Shown in pieces: positions 54,102 to 62,351 of a stretch of DNA of 64,000 nucleotides. Source of the stretch: Xanthomonas rydalmerensis (GTDB lineage: Bacteria > Pseudomonadota > Gammaproteobacteria > Xanthomonadales > Xanthomonadaceae); assembly GCF_033170385.1 (NCBI RefSeq), contig NZ_CP126170.1:2876001-2940000 (forward strand). Reading direction: 5' to 3'. The notes under the pieces were generated by a model. That model searched no databases. It was not told the origin of the DNA and worked only from the letters and a program-made list of their open reading frames with translations. The stretch's first letter is position 1; each line of letters starts with the position of its first letter. A program made the position numbers and the translations under genes.

Positions 54102-54127
54102 TGGCAACGTTCCCGCATCGTTTTCAT
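54098..54127 (-). CDS. Possible nine-codon leader ORF overlapping the fruR start
   Basis: ATG AAA ACG ATG CGG GAA CGT TGC CAG TGA reads MKTMRERCQ. AGGGAG lies five bases before its ATG, a better ribosome-binding sequence than that of fruR itself. Its TGA overlaps the fruR GTG as GTGA. It may couple translation of fruR. There is no evidence that the peptide itself matters. Confidence 0.45.
   Translation of the reverse strand: MKTMRERCQ
54103..54114. promoter_or_regulatory. FruR operator at the fruR start
   Basis: GGCAACGTTCCC differs at one position from the palindrome GGGAACGTTCCC found before fruB. It overlaps the leader of fruR, so binding would block the repressor's own transcription. 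Confidence 0.7.
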
Positions 54128-54185
54128 TTCAACTCCCTGTCACCTGGCGTTTCTTGATAGTAGCACCGGCTTTTTCCGAAGGATT

Positions 54186-54198
54186 TGTGCACTGCACA
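54186..54198. promoter_or_regulatory. Second palindrome in the fru divergent promoter
   Basis: TGTGCACTGCACA is perfectly symmetrical about its central base. It lies 12 bases before the FruR operator and next to TTGACT (54199-54204), a possible -35. It could be a site for a second regulator; none is identified. The half-site spacing does not fit Clp/CRP. Confidence 0.4.
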
Positions 54199-54210
54199 TT
54201 GACTAGAGAC

Positions 54211-54224
54211 TGGGAACGTTCCCA
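54211..54224. promoter_or_regulatory. FruR operator in front of fruB
   Basis: TGGGAACGTTCCCA is a perfect palindrome with the central CG typical of LacI/FruR-type sites. It lies 37 bases before the fruB start, where binding would block the promoter. Together with the copy at 54103-54114 it supports FruR as the regulator of both directions. Confidence 0.8.
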
Positions 54225-54261
54225 CACTGCGCCCACTCGCCGCCCACCCCAAGGAACCCGC

Positions 54262-56775
54262 GTGTCCCAGACGCCCTCCTCTCCCCTGGTTTCCAGCGAC
54301 CTGGTCCGGGTCGATGTCCAGGCCCGCGACAAGGCCGACGCGATCGCCCAGGCGGCGCAGTTGCTGGTCGCCGCCGGCTGCGTGCCGCCGGCCTACGAGG
54401 CCAGCATGCTGCGCCGCGAAGCGCTGGCCAACACCTTCCTGGGCCATGGCGTGGCGATCCCGCACTGCACCGGCGAAGACCGCCACCTGGTGCGCCGCGA
54501 CGGCATCGCGGTGCTGCAGCTGCGCGCCGGCGTGGAGTGGAACCCGGGCCAGACCACGCACCTGGTGGTCGCCATCGCCGCCCAGTCCGACACCCACATC
54601 ACCGTACTGCGGCGCCTGACCCGGTTGATCCAGGACCCGCCACGGCTGGAGGCGCTGTTCGCCAGCGACGACCCACAGGCGATCGTCGCCGCGCTGAGCG
54701 AGGATGCGGCCGTCGCCGCGCCCACCGCCCCGGCCAGCGACCTGGCCGAGCGCTTCGACTGGACCGTGCGCTACCCCACCGGCCTGCACGCGCGCCCGGC
54801 CACGCGCTGGGTGGAAACCGCGCGCGGCTTCGCCGCCCGCATCCAGGTACGCGCCGGCGACCAGGTCGGCGATGCCAAGAACCTGGTGTCGTTGCTGCAA
54901 CTGGGCCTGCACGCCGGCGACAGCGTGACCATTTCGGCCGAGGGCCAGGACGCCGCCGCGGCGCTGGCGCGGCTGCGCAGCGTGATCGACGGCCTGACCG
55001 CGCAGGAGCAGGCCGACGCCGAGGCCGCCGCGCAACGCCGCGCCGCGCCAATCGCCGGCTGGACCCCGCCGCAGGCGCAGCCGGCCATCGTCGGCATCGG
55101 CGCCAGCCCCGGCCTGGCGATCGGCGTGGTGCACAAGCTGGCCGGCCATGACGTGGCGGTGGCGGACACGCCGGTACCGCTGAGCGACGGCGGCGCCCTG
55201 CTGCACGACGCCCTGCAGCGCACCCGCACGCAACTGCAGGCCATCGAAGAGGACACCCGGCGCCGCCTCGGCGCCGGCGATGCGGCGATCTTCCGTGCCC
55301 AGGCCGAACTCCTCAACGACACCGACCTGATCACCCTGGCCTGCCAGTTGATGGTCGAAGGCCACGGCGTCGCCTGGTCCTGGCAGCAGTCGGTGGAGCG
55401 CCTAGCCAACAAGCTCTCGGCGCTGGGCAACGCCGTGCTGGCCGGACGCGCCAGCGACCTGCGCGACGTCGGCCGCCGGGTGCTGGCGCAACTGGATCCG
55501 GGCCTGGCCGGCGGCAGCCTGGAGCAGTTGCCGGACGCGCCGTGCATCCTGCTCGCGCACGACCTGTCGCCGTCGGACACCGCCAACCTGGACACCCGCC
55601 GCGTGCTCGGCCTGGCCACCGCGGTGGGTGGCCCGACTTCGCACACCGCGATCCTCTCGCGCACCCTCGGCCTGCCGGCGCTGGTCGCCGGCGGTGCCGA
55701 CCTGCTGGACCTGGAGGATGGCGCCACGGTGATCGTCGACGGCACGAGCGGCCGCCTGTACGTGGCGCCGTCGGACGAGGACCTGGCGTCGGCCCGCGCC
55801 TACATCGACGAACAGCAGCAACTGCGTGCGCGCGAGGCCGAACAGCGCAACCAGCCGGCGCAGACCGAGGACGGCCATCGCCTGGAGATCGGCGCCAACG
55901 TCAACCTGCCCGAGCAGGTCGCCGCGGCGCTGGCGCAAGGCGCCGAGAGCGTGGGCCTGATGCGCACCGAATTCCTGTTCCTGGAGCGTGGCAGCACGCC
56001 CAGCGAGGACGAGCAGTACGCCACCTACACCGCGATGGCGCAGGCGCTGGACGGCCGCGCGCTGATCGTGCGCGCGCTGGACATCGGCGGCGACAAGCAG
56101 GTCGCGCACCTGAACCTGCCGCGCGAGGACAACCCGTTCCTGGGCGTGCGCGGCGCGCGCCTGCTGCTGCGCCGCGCCGACCTGCTGCAACCGCAGTTGC
56201 GCGCGCTGTACCGCGCGGCCAAGGACGGCGCGCGCCTGGCGATCATGTTCCCGATGATCACCTCGGCAGCGGAACTGCTGACGCTGCGCGCCGAATGCGA
56301 GCGCCTGCGCGCGGAACTGCAGGCGCCGGAGGTGCCGCTGGGCATCATGATCGAAGTGCCGGCCGCGGCGATCCAGGCCGATGCGCTGGCCAAACACGCG
56401 GATTTCTTCTCGATCGGCACCAACGACCTGACCCAGTACACCCTGGCCATCGACCGGCAGAACCCGGACCTGGCCGCCGAGGCCGACAGCCTGCATCCGG
56501 CGGTGCTGCGCCTGATCCGCACCACCGTCGAGGGCGCGGCGCGCCACGGACGCTGGGTCGGCGTGTGCGGCGGCCTGGCCGGCGACGCGTTCGGCGCGGC
56601 GCTGCTGGCCGGCCTGGGCGTGCACGAGCTGTCGATGACGCCCAACGATATCCCGGCGGTGAAGGCGCGCCTGCGCGGCAGCCGCCTGGATGCGCTGCAG
56701 GCGCTGGCGCAGCGCGCGCTGGACTGCGAAAGCGCGGCCGAGGTGCGGGCGCTCGACGGCGGGGCCGGCGCATGA
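54262..56775 (+). CDS. fruB: PTS fructose multiphosphoryl transfer protein (EIIA-HPr-EI)
   Basis: The product is 837 residues, the length known for Xanthomonas FruB. It fuses three phosphotransfer modules: EIIA (about 10-155, active His68 in GHGVAIPHCTGED), HPr (about 163-255, His176 in PTGLHARPAT) and enzyme I (about 270-837, active His in VGGPTSHTAILSR; GLMRTEFLFLERG; FSIGTNDLTQYTLAIDR). It relays phosphate from phosphoenolpyruvate to FruA. AAGGA precedes the GTG at 54262. Its stop overlaps the fruK start (ATGA). Confidence 0.97.
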   Translation: MSQTPSSPLVSSDLVRVDVQARDKADAIAQAAQLLVAAGCVPPAYEASMLRREALANTFLGHGVAIPHCTGEDRHLVRRDGIAVLQLRAGVEWNPGQTTHLVVAIAAQSDTHITVLRRLTRLIQDPPRLEALFASDDPQAIVAALSEDAAVAAPTAPASDLAERFDWTVRYPTGLHARPATRWVETARGFAARIQVRAGDQVGDAKNLVSLLQLGLHAGDSVTISAEGQDAAAALARLRSVIDGLTAQEQADAEAAAQRRAAPIAGWTPPQAQPAIVGIGASPGLAIGVVHKLAGHDVAVADTPVPLSDGGALLHDALQRTRTQLQAIEEDTRRRLGAGDAAIFRAQAELLNDTDLITLACQLMVEGHGVAWSWQQSVERLANKLSALGNAVLAGRASDLRDVGRRVLAQLDPGLAGGSLEQLPDAPCILLAHDLSPSDTANLDTRRVLGLATAVGGPTSHTAILSRTLGLPALVAGGADLLDLEDGATVIVDGTSGRLYVAPSDEDLASARAYIDEQQQLRAREAEQRNQPAQTEDGHRLEIGANVNLPEQVAAALAQGAESVGLMRTEFLFLERGSTPSEDEQYATYTAMAQALDGRALIVRALDIGGDKQVAHLNLPREDNPFLGVRGARLLLRRADLLQPQLRALYRAAKDGARLAIMFPMITSAAELLTLRAECERLRAELQAPEVPLGIMIEVPAAAIQADALAKHADFFSIGTNDLTQYTLAIDRQNPDLAAEADSLHPAVLRLIRTTVEGAARHGRWVGVCGGLAGDAFGAALLAGLGVHELSMTPNDIPAVKARLRGSRLDALQALAQRALDCESAAEVRALDGGAGA

Positions 56776-57725
56776 GCGTCGATGCCGTCACCGTCACCCT
56801 GAATCCGGCGATCGACCTGACCGTGGCGATCGACCGGCTGCAGCCCGGCCAGGTGCATCGCGCGCGCAGCGCCCACGCCATCGCCGGCGGCAAGGGCATC
56901 AACGTCGCCGCCTGCCTGGCCGACGCCGGCCTGCGCTGCGCCGCGCTCGGCGCGCTCGGCGCCGGCAATGCGCCGGTGTTCGAGGCGCTGTTCGCCGAAC
57001 GCGGCATCGACGACCGCTGCCTGCGCGTGCCCGGCGACACCCGCAGCAATCTCAAGCTGGTCGCCGCCGACAGCGGCGCCACCACCGACATCAACCTGCC
57101 CGGCCTGGCCCTGGAGCAGGCCCAGCTCGACACCATCGGTGCGCGCCTGGCCGACGTGCTGCGCCCCGGCCTGCCGGTGGTGCTCAGCGGCAGCCTGCCG
57201 GCCGGCCTGGCCGAGGACACCTGGCGGCAGCTGCAGGCGCAGGCCGCCGCCGCCGGCGCGCGGGTGCTGCTGGACACCAGCGGCGCGCCGCTGCATGCCG
57301 CCCTCGACGCGCCGCGTGCGCAACTGCCGTTCGCGATCAAGCCCAACCGCCACGAACTGGAGGAATGGGCCGGCGTGCCGCTGGCCACCACCGCCGACCT
57401 GCTCGGCGCCGCACGCGCGCTGCTGGCGCGCGGCATCGGCCTGGTCGCGGTGTCGCTGGGCACCGAGGGCGCGCTGTTCGTGCGCGGCGAGCAGGCGCTG
57501 CTGGCGCAGCCGCCGCAGGTGACCGGCGGCAGCAGCGTCGGCGCCGGCGATGCGATGGTCGCCGGCCTGGTCGCGGCATTGCGCGCCGACGCCGACCTGG
57601 CGACCTGCGCGCGCCAGGCCACCGCCTTCGCCGTGGCCACGCTGGGCAGCGGCGTCGCCCGCCGCCTGCCGCGCGAGCGCCTGCCGGCGCTGGCCGCCGC
57701 GGTCCGCCTGGAGACCCTGTCATGA
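56772..57725 (+). CDS. fruK: 1-phosphofructokinase
   Basis: Phosphorylates fructose 1-phosphate to fructose 1,6-bisphosphate. The product is 317 residues of the PfkB family: VTLNPAIDLTVAID, the substrate loop AHAIAGGKGINVAACLADAG, VLSGSLPAGL, and the anion-hole signature GGSSVGAGDAMVAGL with the catalytic Asp. Its start overlaps the fruB stop and it precedes fruA by 55 bases, so the three form one operon. Confidence 0.97.
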   Translation: MSVDAVTVTLNPAIDLTVAIDRLQPGQVHRARSAHAIAGGKGINVAACLADAGLRCAALGALGAGNAPVFEALFAERGIDDRCLRVPGDTRSNLKLVAADSGATTDINLPGLALEQAQLDTIGARLADVLRPGLPVVLSGSLPAGLAEDTWRQLQAQAAAAGARVLLDTSGAPLHAALDAPRAQLPFAIKPNRHELEEWAGVPLATTADLLGAARALLARGIGLVAVSLGTEGALFVRGEQALLAQPPQVTGGSSVGAGDAMVAGLVAALRADADLATCARQATAFAVATLGSGVARRLPRERLPALAAAVRLETLS

Positions 57726-57780
57726 CTTCCGCCGCGTCGCTGCCGTGCGCCGCGCCCTCTTGCGCTCATCGGGAGCCCGC

Positions 57781-59511
57781 ATGAATCCGATCCTCGTGGT
57801 GATCGCCGCCGGCGATCGCAGTACCGAAGCCGTCCTCGCCGCCGAGGCGCTGCGCCATGCCGCCACGCTGCGGGGCGCAGTCCTGCAGGCCGAGGTGCGC
57901 ACGCCGCAGGGCGTGATCGCGCCGCTGGACCTGGCCGCGGCATCCGCGGCCGCGCCGCTGCTGCTGGTCGGCGACGGCGAGGCCGACACCGCCCGCTTCG
58001 CTGGCCGCAGCCTGCACCGCAACAGCCTGGATGCGGTGCTGGCCGATGCCGGCGCCGTCCTGGCGCCGCTGCTGGCGAACGCCACGACCGACGCCGCCGT
58101 TCCGGCCGCTGCCGGCAGCGCCGAGGGCGCCGGCAAGCGCATCGTCGCCATCACCTCCTGCCCCACCGGCATCGCCCACACCTTCATGGCCGCCGAAGGC
58201 CTGCAGCAGGCGGCCAAGGCGCTGGGCCACCAGATTCGGGTGGAAACCCAGGGCTCGGTGGGCGCACAGGACGCGCTCAGCGCCGAGGAGATCGCCGCGG
58301 CCGACCTGGTGCTGATCGCCGCCGACCGCGAGGTCGACCTGGGCCGCTTCGGCGGCAAGCGCCTGTTCAAGAGCGGCACCAAGCCGGCGATCAACGACGG
58401 CCCGGCGCTGATCCGCAAGGCCCTGGCCGAGGCCAGCGTGCACGCGGCCGGCACTGGCGGCAGCGCCCCGGCCCAGGCCCAGGGCGGTCGCTCCGCCGGC
58501 CCGTACAAGCACCTGATGACCGGCGTGTCGTTCATGCTGCCCTTCGTCACCGCCGGCGGCCTGCTGATCGCGCTGGCGTTCGCGCTCGGCGGCATCTACG
58601 CCTTCGACGACGCGCACAAGGGCACCCTGGCCTGGTCGCTGTTCCAGATCGGCGCCAAGGCCGGCTTCAGCCTGATGGTGCCCGCCCTGGCCGGCTACAT
58701 CGCCTACTCCATCGCCGACCGCCCCGGCATCGCCCCGGGCATGATCGGCGGCATGGTCGCAGCCAATCTCGGCGCCGGCTTCATCGGCGGCATCTTCGCC
58801 GGCTTCATCGCCGGCTACGGCGTGGCCGCGCTGAACCGGGCGATCAAGCTGCCGCGCACCCTGGAAGGCCTGAAACCGGTGCTGATCCTGCCGGTGCTGG
58901 GCACTCTGCTGGTCGGTCTGGCCCTGCTGTACGTGGTCGGCCAGCCGGTGGCCGAGCTGCTGGCCTGGCTCACCGAATGGCTGCGCGGCATGCAGGGCAG
59001 CAGCGCGGTGCTGCTGGGCCTGCTGCTGGGCGCGATGATGGCCTTCGACATGGGCGGGCCGGTCAACAAGGCCGCCTATGCCTTCTCCACCGGCCTGATT
59101 GCCAGCCAGGTGTACACGCCGATGGCCGCGGCGATGGTCGCCGGCATGACCCCGCCGCTGGGCATCGCCCTGGCCACCTGGGTGTTCCGCAACCGCTTCA
59201 CCCAGGACGAGCGCGGCAGCAGCGCCGCCACCGGCGTGCTCGGCCTGGCCTTCGTCACCGAAGGCGCGATCCCCTACGCCGCGCGCGACCCGCTGCGCAC
59301 CATCCCCGCGCTGATGCTCGGCTCGGCGCTGGCCGGCGCCATCTCGATGGCCGCCGGAGCCGAGCTGAAGGTGCCGCACGGCGGCGTGTTCGTGCTGCCG
59401 ATCCCCAATGCGGTCAGCCACCTGGGCATGTACCTGGTGGCGCTGCTCGCCGGCACCGTGGTCACTGCGGTGGCGTTGCGGGTGCTGAAGAAGCCGGTCG
59501 TCGTCGCCTAG
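57781..59511 (+). CDS. fruA: PTS fructose transporter EIIBC
   Basis: Imports fructose and phosphorylates it at C1. The product is 576 residues. An N-terminal divergent EIIB-like domain is followed by the active EIIB domain with Cys127 (IVAITSCPTGIAHTF), a Pro/Gln-rich linker, and an EIIC membrane domain from about residue 240 (YKHLMTGVSFMLPFVTAGGL, MMAFDMGGPVNKAAYAFSTG, FVTEGAIPYAARDPLRTIPA). Two EIIB-like domains are normal in FruA. GGGAG lies before the ATG at 57781. Confidence 0.97.
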   Translation: MNPILVVIAAGDRSTEAVLAAEALRHAATLRGAVLQAEVRTPQGVIAPLDLAAASAAAPLLLVGDGEADTARFAGRSLHRNSLDAVLADAGAVLAPLLANATTDAAVPAAAGSAEGAGKRIVAITSCPTGIAHTFMAAEGLQQAAKALGHQIRVETQGSVGAQDALSAEEIAAADLVLIAADREVDLGRFGGKRLFKSGTKPAINDGPALIRKALAEASVHAAGTGGSAPAQAQGGRSAGPYKHLMTGVSFMLPFVTAGGLLIALAFALGGIYAFDDAHKGTLAWSLFQIGAKAGFSLMVPALAGYIAYSIADRPGIAPGMIGGMVAANLGAGFIGGIFAGFIAGYGVAALNRAIKLPRTLEGLKPVLILPVLGTLLVGLALLYVVGQPVAELLAWLTEWLRGMQGSSAVLLGLLLGAMMAFDMGGPVNKAAYAFSTGLIASQVYTPMAAAMVAGMTPPLGIALATWVFRNRFTQDERGSSAATGVLGLAFVTEGAIPYAARDPLRTIPALMLGSALAGAISMAAGAELKVPHGGVFVLPIPNAVSHLGMYLVALLAGTVVTAVALRVLKKPVVVA

Positions 59512-59603
59512 TCCCTTCCATGCGCCGGCGCGTCGCCATGCGATGCCCCTCCCCCCGTCGCCGCTGGCGGCGCGCCGGCCTTTCCCTGCTGAGGAGTTCC
59601 GCC

Positions 59604-60872
59604 ATGTCCCGTCCCCTCGTCTCGCACCTGCCCCTGGCCACCCTGGCGCTGGCCCTCGCCGCGCCGCTGGCCCACGCCCAGGACGCCAGCGACGCGTTCA
59701 AGCTCAAGCTCGCCTATACCGGCGAGGCCGCGGTCTCGCTGGACGGCGGCAAGCATGAGGGCAGCGCCTACGCCGGCCAGCTGATGTTCGGCACCGACGT
59801 GGACCTGCAACGGCTGATGGGCTGGAACGGCGCCACCCTGAAGGTCTACGGCATCAACCGCCACGGCACCAACCTGGCCAACGGCAACATCGGCAACAGC
59901 ACCTCGGTGCAGGAAATCTACGGCGGCCAGGGCACCCGCCTGGCCAACTTCACCATCGACCAGAAGCTGTTCAACGACCGCCTGGAACTGGAAGCCGGCC
60001 GCAGCGTGGCCAACATCCACTTCCTGGGCTCGGAGCTGTGCGGCTACTTCCAGGGCAACTCGGCCTGCGGCAACCCGACCTTCGTGTTCCGCACCAGCAA
60101 CTTCACCTACTGGCCGGTGTCCAGCTGGGCCGCGCACGCCAAGGCCTGGGTGACGCCGAACGTCTACGTCCACGTCGGCGCCTACGAGGTCAACCCGATC
60201 CAGGCCGAGCGCGGCCAGCACGGCCTGAACTGGAGCACCAACGACCGCACCGGGGTGATCGTGCCGTACGCGATCGGCTACAGCACCCAGACCAGCGGCG
60301 CGCGCCTGCCGGCGCTGTACGAGATCGGCGGCTGGCAGGACAACTCCGATTACCGTGACCCGCTCAACGACCGCAACGGCAACCCGGCGCGGCTGAGCGG
60401 GCTGGACTACGCCAATCGCAACGGCCGCTCCGGCGCGTTCGTGCGCTTCGAGCAGCAGGTCACCCGCCCCGACCCGGACAGCAACCGCGGCCTGGTGCTG
60501 TTCGGCTCGGCGCTCAAGGGCACCTCCGGGCAATTGATCGAAGACCACTTCCTGGAGCTGGGCCTGGTCCAGCGCGGCACCTTCGCCAGCCGCCCGCAGG
60601 ACAACATCGCCTTCGTCGTCACCCAGCAGCACTACAGCGACGACGCCCTGGAAGACCTGCGCCTGGCCCGCGCCGCCGCTGGCGGCAGCGGCACCCCGCA
60701 CCGTTCCCAGACCATGATGGAACTGAGCTACGGCATCGAGGTGACCCCGCAGCTGCGCATCGCGCCGAACCTGCAGTACATCGTGCACCCGGACCAGTTC
60801 AACGAGCCGGCGCGCACCCGCGACCTGCCCAATGCCTTGGTGGCTGGGTTGCGGCTGGACTGGACACTCTGA
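59604..60872 (+). CDS. oprB: OprB-family carbohydrate porin
   Basis: The product is 422 residues. A signal peptide (ATLALALAAPLAHAQ) is followed by an outer-membrane beta-barrel of the OprB family: LMGWNGATLKVYGINRHG, FTIDQKLFNDRLELEAGRS and a terminus ending LRLDWTL. It is probably selective for sugars. GAGGAG precedes the ATG at 59604. It follows fruA by 92 bases and is probably part of the fructose operon, giving an outer-membrane entry route. The specific substrate is inferred from position. Confidence 0.92.
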   Translation: MSRPLVSHLPLATLALALAAPLAHAQDASDAFKLKLAYTGEAAVSLDGGKHEGSAYAGQLMFGTDVDLQRLMGWNGATLKVYGINRHGTNLANGNIGNSTSVQEIYGGQGTRLANFTIDQKLFNDRLELEAGRSVANIHFLGSELCGYFQGNSACGNPTFVFRTSNFTYWPVSSWAAHAKAWVTPNVYVHVGAYEVNPIQAERGQHGLNWSTNDRTGVIVPYAIGYSTQTSGARLPALYEIGGWQDNSDYRDPLNDRNGNPARLSGLDYANRNGRSGAFVRFEQQVTRPDPDSNRGLVLFGSALKGTSGQLIEDHFLELGLVQRGTFASRPQDNIAFVVTQQHYSDDALEDLRLARAAAGGSGTPHRSQTMMELSYGIEVTPQLRIAPNLQYIVHPDQFNEPARTRDLPNALVAGLRLDWTL

Positions 60873-60882
60873 AGGGCGGAGA

Positions 60883-60905
60883 GTCGGGATTGGGGATTCG
60901 CAAAA
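60883..60905. repeat. Single copy of the GGGATT repeat, family 3
   Basis: GAGTCGGGATTGGGGATTCG is a 20-base word also present in the arm at 43.0 kb. It lies 10 bases after the oprB stop, without a partner arm. Confidence 0.7.
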
Positions 60906-61214
60906 GCGGGCGGGTCGCGGCTGGGGCGGTGCGTGCCGGGTGATGGCGCATGTTGTTTCAGACGCCCCGCGCTCGGCTCCCTGCCCTGGCGTGACGGCTG
61001 GACACGGATTGGCGCAGCGGCGGCGATGGCGGGTCTGCGTCCACCCGCGCGTGTGAAGGCCCGGCGCGGTGAACGCCTTTCCCTTGTCGCGCCGTTCGGG
61101 CGCAGCGCCCTCCACGCCAGGGAGACCGCACTGGCGCCGATTGCGCGCCGGCCGCCTCCGATGACCCGGCGCTGGATGACAGGACGCTAACCAACTGGCC
61201 GAGCGAAAAATGGC

Positions 61215-61256
61215 GGAACGCACGAGGCCACGGCATGCCGGGGCCTCGTGCGTTCC
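61215..61256 (-). terminator. Near-perfect 42-bp palindrome; terminator-like on the minus strand
   Basis: The 21-base halves (beginning GGAACGCACGAGGCC) match at 20 of 21 positions. On the minus strand the stem is followed after four bases by five T residues (TTTTT, complement of 61206-61210), which fits a rho-independent terminator. No minus-strand gene is known upstream. On the plus strand there is no T-tract. Confidence 0.6.
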
Positions 61257-61500
61257 CTTCCCTGTGATTCCTATCGCAGTGCTGCTACGCCAGTCCATCG
61301 GCGCCTGCGGGAGCGAAAAGTGGCCGGCGAATCGAGTTCCCTTCGATTCCGTGCGAGCCGTCTCCCTGGCGCGGGAGCGGTGACGTTGCCAGCGCGTTCA
61401 TGATGCCGCCGCCCGGAGGGCGTGAGGATCGGCGGATGCCGCGGCAGGCTATAGGGTTTTCCCTACCCGGCGGAGTCAGGACCAACACCGCGCAAACGAT

Positions 61501-61512
61501 GTCATGGATGAC
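61501..61512. promoter_or_regulatory. Palindrome before the response regulator, possible autoregulatory site
   Basis: GTCATGGATGAC is a perfect 12-base palindrome; GTCAT recurs at 61517-61521, 16 bases on. It lies about 130 bases upstream of the start. Direct-repeat sites are typical of OmpR-family regulators, but the assignment is weak. Confidence 0.3.
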
Positions 61513-61643
61513 AATCGTCATCACCGCATCGCAGAATCTGGATACAGACTCCACCGAAACTACATCGACGTATGTGAACGTAGCGACTTCGCCGCCGCCG
61601 ATTACGACGGTTTTCCCACATCCCCGTTGCAAGCATTCGCGTC

Positions 61644-62351
61644 ATGCGCATCCTGGTTGCCGAAGACGATACGTCCATTGCTGTTGCGTTACGCGATTCG
61701 CTCGCCGAGTGCGGTCATGTGGTGGACCATGTCAGCGACGGTGCCGCCGCCGAACGCGCACTCGGTAGCGAAAGCTATCAATTACTGGTCCTGGATCTGG
61801 GCCTGCCGCGCCGCGACGGGCTGCAGGTACTGCAGCGCCTGCGCGCCCGCCGCGACGAGATCCCGGTGCTGGTGGTGACCGCGCGCGACGCGGTGGAAGA
61901 CCGCATCCGCGCGCTCGACCAGGGCGCCGACGACTACCTGATCAAGCCCTTCGAACTGTCCGAGTTCCTCGCCCGCACCCGCGCGCTCCTGCGCCGCAGC
62001 AGCAGCGGCGGCGTACCCGAACTGGTGCTGGGGCAACTGCGCATCAACCTGGCCGGGCGCCGGGTGTGGCTGCAGGACCAGCCGCTGGACCTGACCGCGC
62101 GCGAGTTCGCGCTGTTGGAGACGCTCTTGCTGCGCAGCGGGCGCGTGGTCAGCCGCAGCCAGCTGACCGAAGCGCTGTGCGATTGGCAACACGAAATCAC
62201 CGACAACGGCCTGGACATCTCCATGCACCGCCTGCGGCGCAAGCTGCACGGCGCCGGCGTCGGTATCCGGACCATCCGCGGCCTGGGCTACCTGCTGGAG
62301 GAGTCGCGCGCCGCCTCGCCGGCCGCCGACCACGCACAGATCCCGCAGTGA
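61644..62351 (+). CDS. OmpR-family response regulator
   Basis: The product is 235 residues. The receiver domain has the acidic pair (VAEDD), phosphoacceptor Asp51 (LLVLDLGLPRRDG), VVTARDA and the conserved Lys (LIKPFELSE). The C-terminal winged helix has LDLTAREFALLETLLLRSG and TIRGLGYLLEE. This is the QseB/TctD-like group. Its stop overlaps the GTG of the kinase (GTGA), so the two are coupled. It probably controls the efflux genes that follow. Confidence 0.95.
   Translation: MRILVAEDDTSIAVALRDSLAECGHVVDHVSDGAAAERALGSESYQLLVLDLGLPRRDGLQVLQRLRARRDEIPVLVVTARDAVEDRIRALDQGADDYLIKPFELSEFLARTRALLRRSSSGGVPELVLGQLRINLAGRRVWLQDQPLDLTAREFALLETLLLRSGRVVSRSQLTEALCDWQHEITDNGLDISMHRLRRKLHGAGVGIRTIRGLGYLLEESRAASPAADHAQIPQ

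Larger units (their letters stand above)
60873..61643. other. 771-base intergenic region between oprB and the response regulator
   Basis: Holds a short GGGATT-type repeat at 60883-60905, a near-perfect 42-base palindrome at 61215-61256, and operator-like sequences before the response regulator (61501-61512). Small open frames on both strands here lack start contexts or recognisable composition and are not called as genes. Confidence 0.6.

Noticed and set aside
61285..61632. 115-codon minus-strand frame before the response regulator
   Set aside because: No ribosome-binding sequence or recognisable domain. Its start lies 12 bases from the regulator start, leaving no room for a promoter; kept only as a possible part of a non-coding transcript.
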